From Leisingera sp. ANG-M7 (GTDB taxonomy: Bacteria; Pseudomonadota; Alphaproteobacteria; Rhodobacterales; Rhodobacteraceae), in assembly GCF_000813965.1 (NCBI RefSeq), contig NZ_JWLI01000013.1, forward strand, positions 124,001-188,000: a DNA stretch of 64,000 nucleotides, in the 5' to 3' direction. Numbering within the stretch: position 1 is the first letter of the stretch; every line of letters begins with the position of its first letter. This document shows, piece after piece, positions 43,381 through 52,397 of this stretch. A program made the position numbers and the translations under genes. The notes beneath the pieces are model-generated. The model saw nothing but the letters and a program-made list of their open reading frames with translations. It was not told the origin of the DNA and did no database searches.

Positions 43381-45054
43381 ATGCCCCATCGCCGCATCCT
43401 TTCGCTGTGGTTTCCGCGCCTTGGCGCCGAACGCATTCTGCGGGCGGAGCGCGGCGGCATTGCCGGGCCGCTGGCCGTTGCCGAGGAAGTGTCCAACACC
43501 CAGGTTATTTCCGCGTTAAACCTTGCCGCCTCGGCAGAGGGGCTGCAGGCCGGCCAGCCGTTGCGCGATGCCCATGCGATGTGCGCGGGCCTGGTGGTGC
43601 GGCCGCGCAACCGCGCGGCGGAGGCGGCGTTTCTGGCGGCGCTGAGGCGCTGGGCGGGCAAGTTCAGCCCCTGGGTGGCGGAGGCCGGGGAGGATGGGCT
43701 GACCATCGACCTCACCGGTTGCGCGCATCTGTTCGGCAGCGAGGCGGCGCTGATGGAGACGGTGGGGCAGGACTGTGCAGAGATGGGCCTGAGCGTGCGG
43801 ATGGGGCTGGCGGACACCCTGGGCGCGGCCTGGGCGCTGGCGCGCTACGCAGGCGAGGAGGCGGCGCCGGAGCGGTCGGGCGACGCCATCGACCAGGAAG
43901 CGCGCGCGACCCGTGCGCGGGCGCAGAAGCGCCAGAGCGTCAAGCGGCGCCACTGGACCCGGGGCGGCGCGGCGCCGCAGCTGCAGGCGGTGGTTCCGCA
44001 GCTGGGGCGGATTGCCGAAGCCGGCCAGGCCTATGGCGCGCTCGCCCCCCTGCCGGTGGCGGCCTTGCGGCTGGACAGCGCCATGGTGGCGCAGCTGAAC
44101 CGGCTGGGGCTGCGGCGGATCGGCGACCTGCTGGGCCAGCCGCGGGCCAGCCTGGCGCGCCGGTTCGGGCAGGGGCTGGTGCTGCGGCTGGACCAGGCGA
44201 TGGGCAGCGCGCCGGAGCCGGTCTCGCCCGCGCGCAGCCCGGACCATTTTGCGGTGCGGCTGACTCTGCCGGAGCCGATCGGGCTGATGGAGGATCTGCT
44301 GGCGGGCATTGACCGGATGCTGCCGCGGCTCTGTGCCCGGCTGGAGGCGCGCGGCAAGGGCGCCCGCGTGCTGCGGCTGGAGGCGCACCGCTGCGATCAG
44401 GAAATGGAGGCGGTGACCCTGGGCCTGGCCCGTGCCAGCCGCGATCCGGCCCGCATCCGGCCGCTCTTGGAGATGAAGCTGGAGCAGATCGATGCGGGCT
44501 ACGGTATCGACATGCTGCGGCTGGAGGTCCTGCAGGCCGAAGCCATTCACGCCCGCACCCCGGCGGGCCATCTGCAGGCAAGTGCCGCGGCGCGGGCGCG
44601 GCAGGAGGACGGCACGGCGCTGGAGGATCTGATCGGCCGGCTGGGCGCGCGGCTGGGGATGGAGGCCATCACCCGCTATCACCCGGCGGAGAGTCATATC
44701 CCGGAGAAAACCTTCACCGTGCAGGCGGCGGCCTGGTCAGAGCCTGCCGCCGGCGACTGGCCGCGGCCGCCGCGCCCGCGGCCGCTGCTGTTGTGGCGGC
44801 CTGAACTGGTCCACGCGCCGGATGTGCCGCAGGTGCCGGAGCAGTTCCGCTGGCGCGGCCGTGACTGGGCGCTGGCAGAGGCGGAGGGTCCGGAGCGGAT
44901 CGCACCCGAGTGGTGGCTGGAAGACCCGGAATGGCGCAGCGGGGTGCGCGATTACTGGGTGGTGGTGACGGGCTGCGGCACGCGGCTGTGGCTGTTCTTT
45001 GCCCATGGCGGGGCGCTGTCGCCGGGCTGGTTCTGCCACGGCTCGTTTGCGTGA
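43381..45054 (+). CDS. imuB: ImuB, catalytically inactive Y-family polymerase subunit
   Basis: A 557-residue protein with the ImuB start RRILSLWFPRLGAERILRA, where the DxD metal site of active Y-family enzymes is absent, and the core DLTGCAHLFGSEAALMETV and TLGAAWALARYA. The little-finger region is about 270-400, and a long Arg/Pro-rich tail (about 440-557) follows. ImuB bridges DnaE2, ImuA and the beta clamp in induced mutagenesis. Usually imuA-imuB-dnaE2 form one operon; here dnaE2 is 32 kb away and no imuA is in the window. A perfect LexA box precedes it. Confidence 0.92.
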   Translation: MPHRRILSLWFPRLGAERILRAERGGIAGPLAVAEEVSNTQVISALNLAASAEGLQAGQPLRDAHAMCAGLVVRPRNRAAEAAFLAALRRWAGKFSPWVAEAGEDGLTIDLTGCAHLFGSEAALMETVGQDCAEMGLSVRMGLADTLGAAWALARYAGEEAAPERSGDAIDQEARATRARAQKRQSVKRRHWTRGGAAPQLQAVVPQLGRIAEAGQAYGALAPLPVAALRLDSAMVAQLNRLGLRRIGDLLGQPRASLARRFGQGLVLRLDQAMGSAPEPVSPARSPDHFAVRLTLPEPIGLMEDLLAGIDRMLPRLCARLEARGKGARVLRLEAHRCDQEMEAVTLGLARASRDPARIRPLLEMKLEQIDAGYGIDMLRLEVLQAEAIHARTPAGHLQASAAARARQEDGTALEDLIGRLGARLGMEAITRYHPAESHIPEKTFTVQAAAWSEPAAGDWPRPPRPRPLLLWRPELVHAPDVPQVPEQFRWRGRDWALAEAEGPERIAPEWWLEDPEWRSGVRDYWVVVTGCGTRLWLFFAHGGALSPGWFCHGSFA

Positions 45055-45131
45055 CCGGGCACGCGGACAGTTCGGCGCAGGGCGAAGGGTTTTGCTTGGG
45101 TGTCCCGGCGCAAACCGCATAGGGTAGAGGC

Positions 45132-45821
45132 ATGATCACACCGCGTTTCGACATTCTGGGCCAGGCCATCAGCGACGCCAGCCGCACGCAGATGCTGTGC
45201 GAGCTGATGGAAGGGCGCGCCTATACCAACAAGGAGCTGGCGGCGGCAGCGGGGGTGACGCCGCAAACCGCCTCGGCGCATTTGCGCCTGCTGCAGGACG
45301 CAGGGCTGGTGGTGGCGGAAAAACGCGGCCGCTGCGTCTATCACCGGCTGGCAGGCGCCGAGGTGGCCCATGCGCTGGAGCAGCTGGCGGCAATTGCGCC
45401 AGCAGACAGCCTGCACCGCGCCCAGCAGCGCAAAGCGGGCGGGCTGGCGCAACTGCGCAGCTGTTACGACCACCTGGCCGGGCCGCTGGCAGTGGCGATG
45501 ACCCGCGCCTTTCTGGACCGCGGCATGCTGGTCGAGGAGCAGGGCGCCTTTCGCGCAGTGCCCGCCGGGGAATGGCTGAAACTGGGGGTGGTGCTGCCGG
45601 ACAAGATAGGCCGCCAGCCCTTTGCCCGGCCCTGCCTGGACTGGACAGAACGCAAGCTGCATGTGGCCGGACCGATGGGGCGGCAGATCCTGGAGCACGC
45701 CTTGGACAGCGGTTGGGTCAAACGGCACCGGCACAAGCGCGGGCTGCTGCTGACCGCACCCGGAAGGGTGGCGCTGGAGCAGATCCTGGGGGTGCAGTGC
45801 GGCGCGCTGGCGGCGGCCTGA
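45132..45821 (+). CDS. ArsR-like helix-turn-helix regulator
   Basis: A 229-residue protein. Residues about 5-85 form a winged helix of the ArsR kind (FDILGQAISDASRTQMLCELMEGRAYTNKELAAAAGVTPQTASAHLRLLQDAGLVVAEKRGRCVYHRLAG). The C-terminal part (about 90-229) is a larger ligand domain with Cys in LRSCYDHLAGPL and RPCLDWTERKLHVAGP, suggestive of a metal or redox sensor. A known relative controls stress or arsenic genes, but no target gene is visible. The 77-base gap behind imuB allows separate expression. Confidence 0.85.
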   Translation: MITPRFDILGQAISDASRTQMLCELMEGRAYTNKELAAAAGVTPQTASAHLRLLQDAGLVVAEKRGRCVYHRLAGAEVAHALEQLAAIAPADSLHRAQQRKAGGLAQLRSCYDHLAGPLAVAMTRAFLDRGMLVEEQGAFRAVPAGEWLKLGVVLPDKIGRQPFARPCLDWTERKLHVAGPMGRQILEHALDSGWVKRHRHKRGLLLTAPGRVALEQILGVQCGALAAA

Positions 45822-45936
45822 GCGGGGAGAAAGCCGGGTAAAACAGGGTGTTTGAACCTGTGCGCATCCTGCACCACACAAAAATTCGAAGGGGATAAAC
45901 CTTGATTTGCCGCAGGAATGGGGCAACCTTTAACTT

Positions 45937-46281
45937 ATGAGCTTTGATCAGGTGCAGCCTTTTCCCGGATCTCCCATACCTCAGCAAGTCGCCTTTGACC
46001 GCCGGGAACTGTCGGTCATTATGACGCTCTACGGCCGTATGGTTGCAGCAGGGGAATGGCGTGATTACGGGATTTCCTCCTTGCGTGATCTGGCAGTTTT
46101 CTCCGTTTTCCGGCGCACGGCAGAGCATCCGCTCTACCGGATCGAAAAACGCCCCAAGCTGCGGCAGCGGCAGGGGCAGTATTCGGTTGTCGGCATGGAC
46201 GGGCATATCCTGAAGCGCGGGGCGGATCTGAAGACCGTGCTGAGGGTGCTGGAGCGCAAGCTGATCCGCTCCGTGGAGTAG
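45937..46281 (+). CDS. DUF2794 family protein
   Basis: A 114-residue protein typical of alphaproteobacterial DUF2794: VAFDRRELSVIMTLYGRMVAAGEWRDYGISSLRDLAVFSVFRRTAEHPLYRIEKRPKLRQRQGQYSVVGMDGHILKRG. The family is conserved in the class, cytosolic, and has no assigned function. The basic, Arg-rich nature might suit binding of RNA or lipid A intermediates; this is speculation. Single gene, head to tail with the regulator upstream. Confidence 0.88.
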   Translation: MSFDQVQPFPGSPIPQQVAFDRRELSVIMTLYGRMVAAGEWRDYGISSLRDLAVFSVFRRTAEHPLYRIEKRPKLRQRQGQYSVVGMDGHILKRGADLKTVLRVLERKLIRSVE

Positions 46282-46376
46282 CCGCAAGTTTTGCGGCGGA
46301 GCGGGAACCGGAAAATCCGAATTTTCCGGCCAAAATTCTTCGTAAGACTTTTGCCGCCAATGACGGCGGACGCGGA

Positions 46377-47201
46377 TTACGCCAGCCGTTTGTGCGCCGT
46401 GACCGGGCCGTCGCCCTGCGCTTGGATACGCTCAATTGCTGCGGTGATAGGTTCAATCGTCACTGCCATATCGTGGGCATTGGCGTGGATCAGGGTCTGG
46501 GCATCCCGCACCATGGCAACATGTCCCTTCCAGAACAGGAGATCGCCGCGCTGGTAGTTTCCGGCGGGGGCGTCTTCTCCAAGCTCCGTCTCCTGCATGT
46601 CGCTGTCGCCGGGGCAGGCAGTGCCGCAGGCCAGAAGCGCCGCCTGCACCAGGCCGGAGCAGTCGATGCCAAGGCGGCTGTTGCCGCCCCATAGGTACGG
46701 CGTGCCGAGGAACAGCTCTGCCACTGCCACCGGATCCTCCGCATGGGCGCCCAAGGGGGACAGGTGGCAGGCCGGTATGAAGCCGAGGTTGGTCTCCGCG
46801 AACCGGCCCTTGCCGCCAAGAACCTGCACCCGGCTGCCATGGCTGAGCGCACGGGTTTCCGGTGATTTGAAATCATCTGCGGAATAGGCGTGGGTGGCGG
46901 GGGCGCTGATCCAATGCGTGGCCTCGAAGGGTGCGGCCAGGGCGGCGCTGGGGACATAGCCCACGTAAGAGTCCTTGGCCGCCTGCACAAAGGCCCAGCC
47001 GCCCTGGTCCTCGTAGACCGTGACCGGCTCGCCGTAGACCAGCTGGCGGTCGCGGTCACCGCCCGGCGTTCGCAAGAGGTCCGCGACGGGGACGCCAATG
47101 CGGGCGGCGGTGCCTTCTACCCGCATCAGCCCTTCGGGCGCGTCCGTCAGATGGGCGGCGGCGATGCGGTTGTTCACCGGGGTGCGGCGGCGGTCAGCCA
47201 T
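46377..47201 (-). CDS. NlpC/P60 (C40) cell-wall peptidase with SH3 domains
   Basis: A 274-residue protein. The N-terminal half has SH3-like beta elements (VYEDQGGWAFVQAAKDSYVGYVPSAAL, about 56-82). The catalytic C40 domain (about 145-260) has the Cys in GIDCSGLVQAALL and the His in FWKGHVAMV, with YLWGGNSRLG upstream as is usual. It cleaves peptide cross-links in murein. There is no signal peptide at the chosen ATG at 47201, which is adjacent to the aminopeptidase stop (4-base gap), so it may act on cytosolic murein fragments, for recycling. Confidence 0.88.
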   Translation of the reverse strand: MADRRRTPVNNRIAAAHLTDAPEGLMRVEGTAARIGVPVADLLRTPGGDRDRQLVYGEPVTVYEDQGGWAFVQAAKDSYVGYVPSAALAAPFEATHWISAPATHAYSADDFKSPETRALSHGSRVQVLGGKGRFAETNLGFIPACHLSPLGAHAEDPVAVAELFLGTPYLWGGNSRLGIDCSGLVQAALLACGTACPGDSDMQETELGEDAPAGNYQRGDLLFWKGHVAMVRDAQTLIHANAHDMAVTIEPITAAIERIQAQGDGPVTAHKRLA

Positions 47202-47205
47202 GGGA

Positions 47206-48588
47206 TCAGAGCTCCAGCATTTCCGGCAGTGCGGCAAACAGCGCGCGGGCGCCTTGCAGGGCGCCGCCCTTGGGTCGGGCGGGGGCCGCGCTGGGGGTCC
47301 AGCCGTAGATGTCGAAATGCATGTAGCGGGTGTCCCCGGCAAAGCGGCGCAGGAACAGCGCTGCGGTGATCGAGCCTGCGAACCCGCCCGAGGGTGCATT
47401 GTCCAGATCGGCAATGCCCGGTTCGATCATGCTCTCGTAAGGTTCGTGGAAGGGCATCCGCCAGACCGGGTCGGCGGTGCGCGCTGCGCTGACGGCCAGG
47501 GCGGCGGCGTCGCCCTCGTGACCGGTATAGAAAGGCGACAGGTCCGGGCCGACGGCAACGCGCGCCGCGCCGGTGAGAGTGGCCATGGAGACCAGCAGGT
47601 CCGGCGCATCCTCAGCCGCCAATGCCAGCGCGTCGGCCAGCACCAGCCGGCCCTCGGCGTCGGTGTTGTTGTTTTCGACCGTCAGCCCCTTGCGCGACAT
47701 CAGCACATCGCCGGGACGGAAGGCGGAGCCGGAGACGGCATTTTCAACCGTGGGAATCAGCACCCTGAGCTGCAGGTTCAGTCCGGCATCCATGATCATG
47801 CGGGCGAGGCCCAGCACGTTGGCAGCGCCGCCCATGTCCTTTTTCATCAGCGCCATGCTGTTTCCGGGCTTCAAGTTCAGCCCGCCGGTGTCAAAGCAGA
47901 CGCCCTTGCCCACCAGGGTCAGCTTGGGGCCGGAGCTGCCCCAGCGCAGGTCGATGAGCCGCGGCGCGCGGGGGGAGGCGCGGCCGACGGTGTGGATCAG
48001 CGGAAAGTTCTGTTCCAGCAGGTCCTCGCCCAGGATAACGGAGGCCTCGGCACCGAACTCCTGCGCCAGGGCTTCGGCTGCGGCCTGAAGTTCCGCCGGG
48101 CCCATGTCGGAGGCGGGCGTGTTGATCAGGTCGCGGGTCAGGCACTCGGCGGCGGCCAGTGATTCAACCGCGGCGGCATCCACGCCTTCGGGCGCCTGCA
48201 GCGCGGCGGTTTCGCCTGTGGCATCCTTGTAGCGGTCGAAGCGGTAGGCGGTCAGCAGCCAGCCAAGGGCCTCGCTGGCGGCGTTTTCCGCGGGCAGGCC
48301 GGAGGCGATGCGGTAGGTGCCTGCAGGCAGTTTCTGCGCCGCTTCGGCCAGCACGAAGCGGCGGCGCGCACGCTGGGCAGCGCTGCCGTAGCCCGCCAGG
48401 GCCATTTCAATCCGGCCCTCGGCATCCGGCACCGTCAGCGCCTGGCCGCAGGCGCCGGTGAAGCCCTGCACCGATGCCCAGGCCTGAACGCGCTGCGGCT
48501 GGCCTGAAAGCCAGCTGTTCAATTCATCGCTTGCAATAACATGCACAGGGCAGGCGTCAGGGCCGGGTTCGGCAAAGACTGGCGGCAT
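47206..48588 (-). CDS. leucyl aminopeptidase family protein (M17)
   Basis: A 460-residue M17 metallopeptidase. The conserved active site has VGKGVCFDTGGLNLKPG (Lys and Asp ligands, about 223-239), MKKDMGGAAN, and the signature NTDAEGRLVLADAL (about 307-320). Two zinc ions bind here, and the enzyme trims N-terminal residues from peptides. The ATG at 48588 follows CCGGAG; the longer frame at 48612 adds eight residues. It is 4 bases upstream of the C40 peptidase gene, which suggests a shared role in peptide recycling. Confidence 0.92.
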   Translation of the reverse strand: MPPVFAEPGPDACPVHVIASDELNSWLSGQPQRVQAWASVQGFTGACGQALTVPDAEGRIEMALAGYGSAAQRARRRFVLAEAAQKLPAGTYRIASGLPAENAASEALGWLLTAYRFDRYKDATGETAALQAPEGVDAAAVESLAAAECLTRDLINTPASDMGPAELQAAAEALAQEFGAEASVILGEDLLEQNFPLIHTVGRASPRAPRLIDLRWGSSGPKLTLVGKGVCFDTGGLNLKPGNSMALMKKDMGGAANVLGLARMIMDAGLNLQLRVLIPTVENAVSGSAFRPGDVLMSRKGLTVENNNTDAEGRLVLADALALAAEDAPDLLVSMATLTGAARVAVGPDLSPFYTGHEGDAAALAVSAARTADPVWRMPFHEPYESMIEPGIADLDNAPSGGFAGSITAALFLRRFAGDTRYMHFDIYGWTPSAAPARPKGGALQGARALFAALPEMLEL

Positions 48589-48673
48589 CGAAAAAACTCC
48601 GGTTGCAATCACTTCTGATGCGCCAGAGTAGCCGCCGCGGCGCGGCCTGCAAGCCCTGCGGGCTGCACAAATG

Positions 48674-49033
48674 TCAGATCGTCATGTCCTGCTGATCCCA
48701 GACCGCCGTCAGCGAGCGTTCGCCCACCCGCATCAGCCGGAACAGGATGGCGGCCACGGCCGGCGCGTCCTCGGCATCGATTGCGACGGTCACGTCCCTG
48801 GCAATGTTTGCCAGCGCGGTCATTCCGATCTGTTCGGCCATGGCAATCAGCGACCGGGCGCTCTTGCGCAGGTTCATCATATCGTTCTGCCGCCACAGAC
48901 GCTCGCAATGCGTCAGGCGCACCGCCATTTCCTCAATCGCGCGGCACACGACGTCCTCAGCACCGGCTTCGCCGAGCTGTTCGTAGAGTTCGGAAAGTTT
49001 GTCAGGATCCAAGCGCACAGTCTCGGAGTGCAT
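48674..49033 (-). CDS. Hpt-like four-helix protein lacking the phospho-His
   Basis: A 119-residue, all-helical protein. The segment LRKSARSLIAMAEQIGMTALANIARDV (about residues 55-81) aligns with the phosphotransfer helix of Hpt domains (LxxAAHxLKGxAxNIGAxxLAxLAxxL), but the histidine is Arg60 and the following Lys-Gly is Ile-Ala. If the resemblance is real it is a pseudo-phosphotransferase. No histidine kinase is adjacent. The ATG at 49033 is the first plausible one; the longer frame starts with TTG. It is divergent from the carbonic anhydrase. Confidence 0.6.
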   Translation of the reverse strand: MHSETVRLDPDKLSELYEQLGEAGAEDVVCRAIEEMAVRLTHCERLWRQNDMMNLRKSARSLIAMAEQIGMTALANIARDVTVAIDAEDAPAVAAILFRLMRVGERSLTAVWDQQDMTI

Positions 49034-49209
49034 CACTGTCAGTATATTGGCCACCACATTCACCCAATTCTTTGTACCCCCACGGCACGTCTGCCAATTT
49101 GGAAGCCATAAGTTTTCAAAAGGTTTCCGCGGGCGGATCAAATCCCTCGAATTTTGAGACAATGCAGGCTAATACGGCCGGCAACGCGAAACGAACCGAG
49201 GATTCGACA

Positions 49210-49860
49210 ATGGAATTTGCCAAGCCTCTCCCCAGTTATCTGGTGACCCGTTATCACGGCTGGAAGGCCACTTCATACGAGGAGAACCAGGGCTGGTACC
49301 GCCGCCTGGCAACCGAAGGCCAGCGGCCGCGGGCGATGGTGATCTCCTGCTGCGACAGCCGGGTGCATGTGACCTCGATCTTCGGTGCGGACCAGGGCGA
49401 GTTCTTCATTCACCGCAATATCGCCAACCTGGTGCCGCCGTTTGCGCCTGATGGCGACCACCACGGCACCTCGGCGGCAGTGGAGTATGCGGTCACCGCG
49501 CTGAAAGTCTCGCATCTGATCGTGCTGGGCCATTCGCAGTGCGGCGGCGTGCAGGGCTGCATCGACATGTGCAAGGGCCACGCGCCGCAGCTGGAAGAGA
49601 AGACCAGCTTTGTCGGGCGCTGGATGGACATCCTGAAACCCAAGTTCAGCGGCGTCGAGGATATCCAGGATCCGGTCGAGCAGGCGCGCCAGTTTGAGCG
49701 CCAGGCGGTTGTCGCCTCGCTGGAGAACCTGATGACCTTCCCGTTCATCGAATCGGCGGTGAAGGCGGGCGAGCTGAGCCTGCACGGGCTGTGGACCGAC
49801 ATCGGCGAGGGCGGGCTGGAATGCTATGACCCCAAGGCGGGCACTTTCGCCCCGGTCTGA
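49210..49860 (+). CDS. beta-class carbonic anhydrase
   Basis: A 216-residue enzyme with all zinc ligands and the catalytic dyad: CCDSRV (Cys and Asp-Arg, about residues 44-49) and GHSQCGGVQ (His and Cys, about 104-112), with FFIHRNIANLVPPF and DHHGTSAAVEYAV between. It hydrates CO2. GAGGA precedes the ATG at 49210. The enzyme is often near asd in this group. It ends 2 bases before the stop of the DUF3095 gene on the other strand. Confidence 0.95.
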   Translation: MEFAKPLPSYLVTRYHGWKATSYEENQGWYRRLATEGQRPRAMVISCCDSRVHVTSIFGADQGEFFIHRNIANLVPPFAPDGDHHGTSAAVEYAVTALKVSHLIVLGHSQCGGVQGCIDMCKGHAPQLEEKTSFVGRWMDILKPKFSGVEDIQDPVEQARQFERQAVVASLENLMTFPFIESAVKAGELSLHGLWTDIGEGGLECYDPKAGTFAPV

Positions 49861-49862
49861 CG

Positions 49863-51026
49863 TCAGGCCGTTTTCTTGCCGGACCCGAATGCAGCCGCCA
49901 GATTGGCGGCTGCTTGCGTATAGCCCCCCGCGGCGCCGTCGACAAAGTGGATGTGATCGTCCTGCACCGGCGAAGGCACGATGCAGGTGACCATGGCGGC
50001 GTCCTGTTCGTGCAGGCCGAAGCGGACGAGGCCTGCATCGGCCGCCTGTTGCAGATGCTGGCGGATGCGGCGGCTGATCCCGGGCGTGCAGTCCAGCGTC
50101 ATCTTGAGCCCGTCGTCGAATTTGCGGAAATCGGAATGCGCCCGCAGCATTGACAGGTAATGCACCGGGTCGAAGGCCCCTGCGGGCCGTTTGCTGATCA
50201 GCAGCAGCGCGGCAAAGGCGCAATGGCCCAGCAGGTAGAGCTGCCGCAAAAACAAGGGCAGCCGGCCGCGGGAGGCCTTGGCTTCAAGCGTCAGCCCGGC
50301 AGGCGGAAACTGCAGCCGCGGGCCGGCTTCGGGAACCGGGTGGCCGCTGTCTTCAAGCTCTGCCGCCAGATCCAGCACTTCGGCGGCGAAGCGGGCAAAA
50401 TCCTGCGGGCTGGCGCCGGGGGCAGGCTGGGCCACCACCGACAGAATGATGCCGTGGCGGGCGGGCGTGTTGCTCCAGCGGCAGGAAAGGCCTGCGAGGT
50501 CGGGCGGGTTTGCCTGCGGGTCAGGGGCCACCGCAAAGGCGCCAGCCTTCATCTGCGCCTCCGCCCAGGCCAGGCCGCCGCCGTTGAACATGGCGAAATC
50601 GGCGTGGTCCGACACCGCGTAGCGGGCAACCTGCACCTCCAGCCCCTTGGCCCGGATCGCAGAGACAGGCAGGACCGCAGCGCGCAGGGAGATGCCGTAT
50701 TCATCCTCCGTCCAGCTGCGCAAGGCACCCAGCACGCGCTGCGCCGTGGCCTGATGGCGGGGCGGCACCGCAAAGGAGGCGCCGTCGCCGCCGAAGACAT
50801 AGGGAAACGCCTCGCCGCCGAGCGCGTTGCGCATGGCGGCGATCACCGCGGCGCCGATCATGTTCACGGTCTTGTAGCGGCCCGCCTTCACCAGCCCGGT
50901 GGAATTCACGATATCGGTGCAGCAGAGCAGCCAGCCGCCAGGCAGCGGTGCAAAGACCGACGGGTCGGAGAGAACACTGAATTCGCGGACCCTGGGGAGG
51001 CTGGCATAGAACGAATCCGTTGTCAT
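49863..51026 (-). CDS. DUF3095 protein, class III nucleotidyl cyclase-like
   Basis: A 387-residue protein. It has CCTDIVNSTGLVKAGRYK (Asp38) and VFGGDGASFAV (Asp81), spaced as the two metal-binding aspartates of class III cyclases (D-[IF]-x-x-S-T and GDG), with the Asn-Met-Ile-Gly helix between. The rest (about 100-387) is beta/alpha and Ala-rich. The family is uncharacterised; a cyclic-nucleotide product is inference. It is divergent from an MFS carrier, and tail to tail with the carbonic anhydrase, whose bicarbonate might be a cyclase activator. Confidence 0.75.
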   Translation of the reverse strand: MTTDSFYASLPRVREFSVLSDPSVFAPLPGGWLLCCTDIVNSTGLVKAGRYKTVNMIGAAVIAAMRNALGGEAFPYVFGGDGASFAVPPRHQATAQRVLGALRSWTEDEYGISLRAAVLPVSAIRAKGLEVQVARYAVSDHADFAMFNGGGLAWAEAQMKAGAFAVAPDPQANPPDLAGLSCRWSNTPARHGIILSVVAQPAPGASPQDFARFAAEVLDLAAELEDSGHPVPEAGPRLQFPPAGLTLEAKASRGRLPLFLRQLYLLGHCAFAALLLISKRPAGAFDPVHYLSMLRAHSDFRKFDDGLKMTLDCTPGISRRIRQHLQQAADAGLVRFGLHEQDAAMVTCIVPSPVQDDHIHFVDGAAGGYTQAAANLAAAFGSGKKTA

Positions 51027-51142
51027 GTCTTTCAGCTCCCTGACGCGCTCCCGCGGCCTGCCGTCTCCTTCTAAACAAATTGTGCGGCGGCGCCAAACAT
51101 GCAAGCTGTGCGCTAGTAACAATAATGCAGGGAGGGCAGAAC

Positions 51143-52315
51143 ATGCAGGCAGGGTTGATCTTATTGTGCCTGGCATATGTGCTGAGCCAGTTCTTCCGCG
51201 CCTTTCTGGCGGTTCTTTCCGGGGTGCTGGGGCAGGATATCGGCGCGGCACCGGATGATCTGGCCTTTGCCTCCAGCCTTTGGTTTCTGTCCTTTGCCGC
51301 CATGCAGCTGCCGGTGGGCTGGGCGCTGGACCACGTAGGCCCCCGCAAGACGGCGTCTCTGCTGCTGCTCTTGGGCGGCGGCGGCGGTGCGGCGCTGTTT
51401 GCGGCGGCCACTGTTCCCTGGCACGTGGGCGCGGCGATGTTCCTGATCGGTATCGGCTGCTCGCCGGTTCTGATGGCGTCCTACTACATCTTTGCACGCC
51501 AGTATTCGCCCGCGCGCTTTGCGACGCTGGCGGCGGTAATGCTGGGGGTCGGGTCCGCGGGCAATCTGGTGGCGTCTTATCCGACGGCGCTGGCGGTGGA
51601 TCTGTTCGGCTGGCGCGGCACACTGGCCGGGCTGGCGGCTGTTTCCGTTGCGGTGGCGGCGGGGATTTTCCTGACCGTGAGCGATCCGGACAAGCCGGAA
51701 GGGGAACACAAGGGATCGGTGCTGGACCTGCTGAAGATGCCGGTGATGTGGGCAATCTTTCCATTGATGCTGGTGGCCTATGCGCCGTCCGGCGCGCTCA
51801 GGGGGCTGTGGATCGGGCCTTACCTGAGTGATGTTTACGGGCTCAGCACCCAGGCCGTCGGGCTGGCGACCCTGGTTATGGGCGCCGCGATGATTGCGGG
51901 CACGTTTGCCTACGGGCCGCTGGACCGGGTGCTGGGGACCCGCAAATGGCTGATCCTGGGCGGTAACCTGCTGGGGTGCGTGAGCTTGGGCGGCCTGATC
52001 CTGGCCACCGGCGCGCCGGTCTGGATGCCGGTTGCGATGATGGCCGCCGTTGGCTTCTTCGGCGCATCCTTCCCGGTGATCATGGCACATGGCCGTGCCT
52101 TTGTGCCGCCGCATCTGGCCGGGCGGGGGGTGACGCTGCTCAATCTCTTTGGCATCGGCGGGGTGGGAATCATGCAGTTTGCCACCGGCCGCATCCACGC
52201 GGAAATGGCCGGTACGGACCTTTCCTTACCCTACATTGGCATTTTCAGCTTCTTTTTGGTGCTTCTGGGGCTCGGCTGCGCAATTTATCTGTTCAGCCGC
52301 GACAGCATGGACTGA
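51143..52315 (+). CDS. MFS transporter
   Basis: A 390-residue carrier with 12 predicted helices and the loop DHVGPRKT between helices 2 and 3 (the MFS A-motif GxLxDRxGxRxx, here WALDHVGPRKTAS). Substrate is unknown. GGGAGGG lies 6 bases before the ATG at 51143, so two upstream starts are excluded. It is divergent from the DUF3095 gene (117-base gap), and a shared regulation is possible. A short gap of 82 bases separates it from asd. Confidence 0.88.
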   Translation: MQAGLILLCLAYVLSQFFRAFLAVLSGVLGQDIGAAPDDLAFASSLWFLSFAAMQLPVGWALDHVGPRKTASLLLLLGGGGGAALFAAATVPWHVGAAMFLIGIGCSPVLMASYYIFARQYSPARFATLAAVMLGVGSAGNLVASYPTALAVDLFGWRGTLAGLAAVSVAVAAGIFLTVSDPDKPEGEHKGSVLDLLKMPVMWAIFPLMLVAYAPSGALRGLWIGPYLSDVYGLSTQAVGLATLVMGAAMIAGTFAYGPLDRVLGTRKWLILGGNLLGCVSLGGLILATGAPVWMPVAMMAAVGFFGASFPVIMAHGRAFVPPHLAGRGVTLLNLFGIGGVGIMQFATGRIHAEMAGTDLSLPYIGIFSFFLVLLGLGCAIYLFSRDSMD

Positions 52316-52397
52316 TCTGGGACTTTAAACTTGGCCGCGGAACCATTATCACTCCCGCGCCGGCCATGGGGCCGGGCAATACTGGAGAAACAGACAA

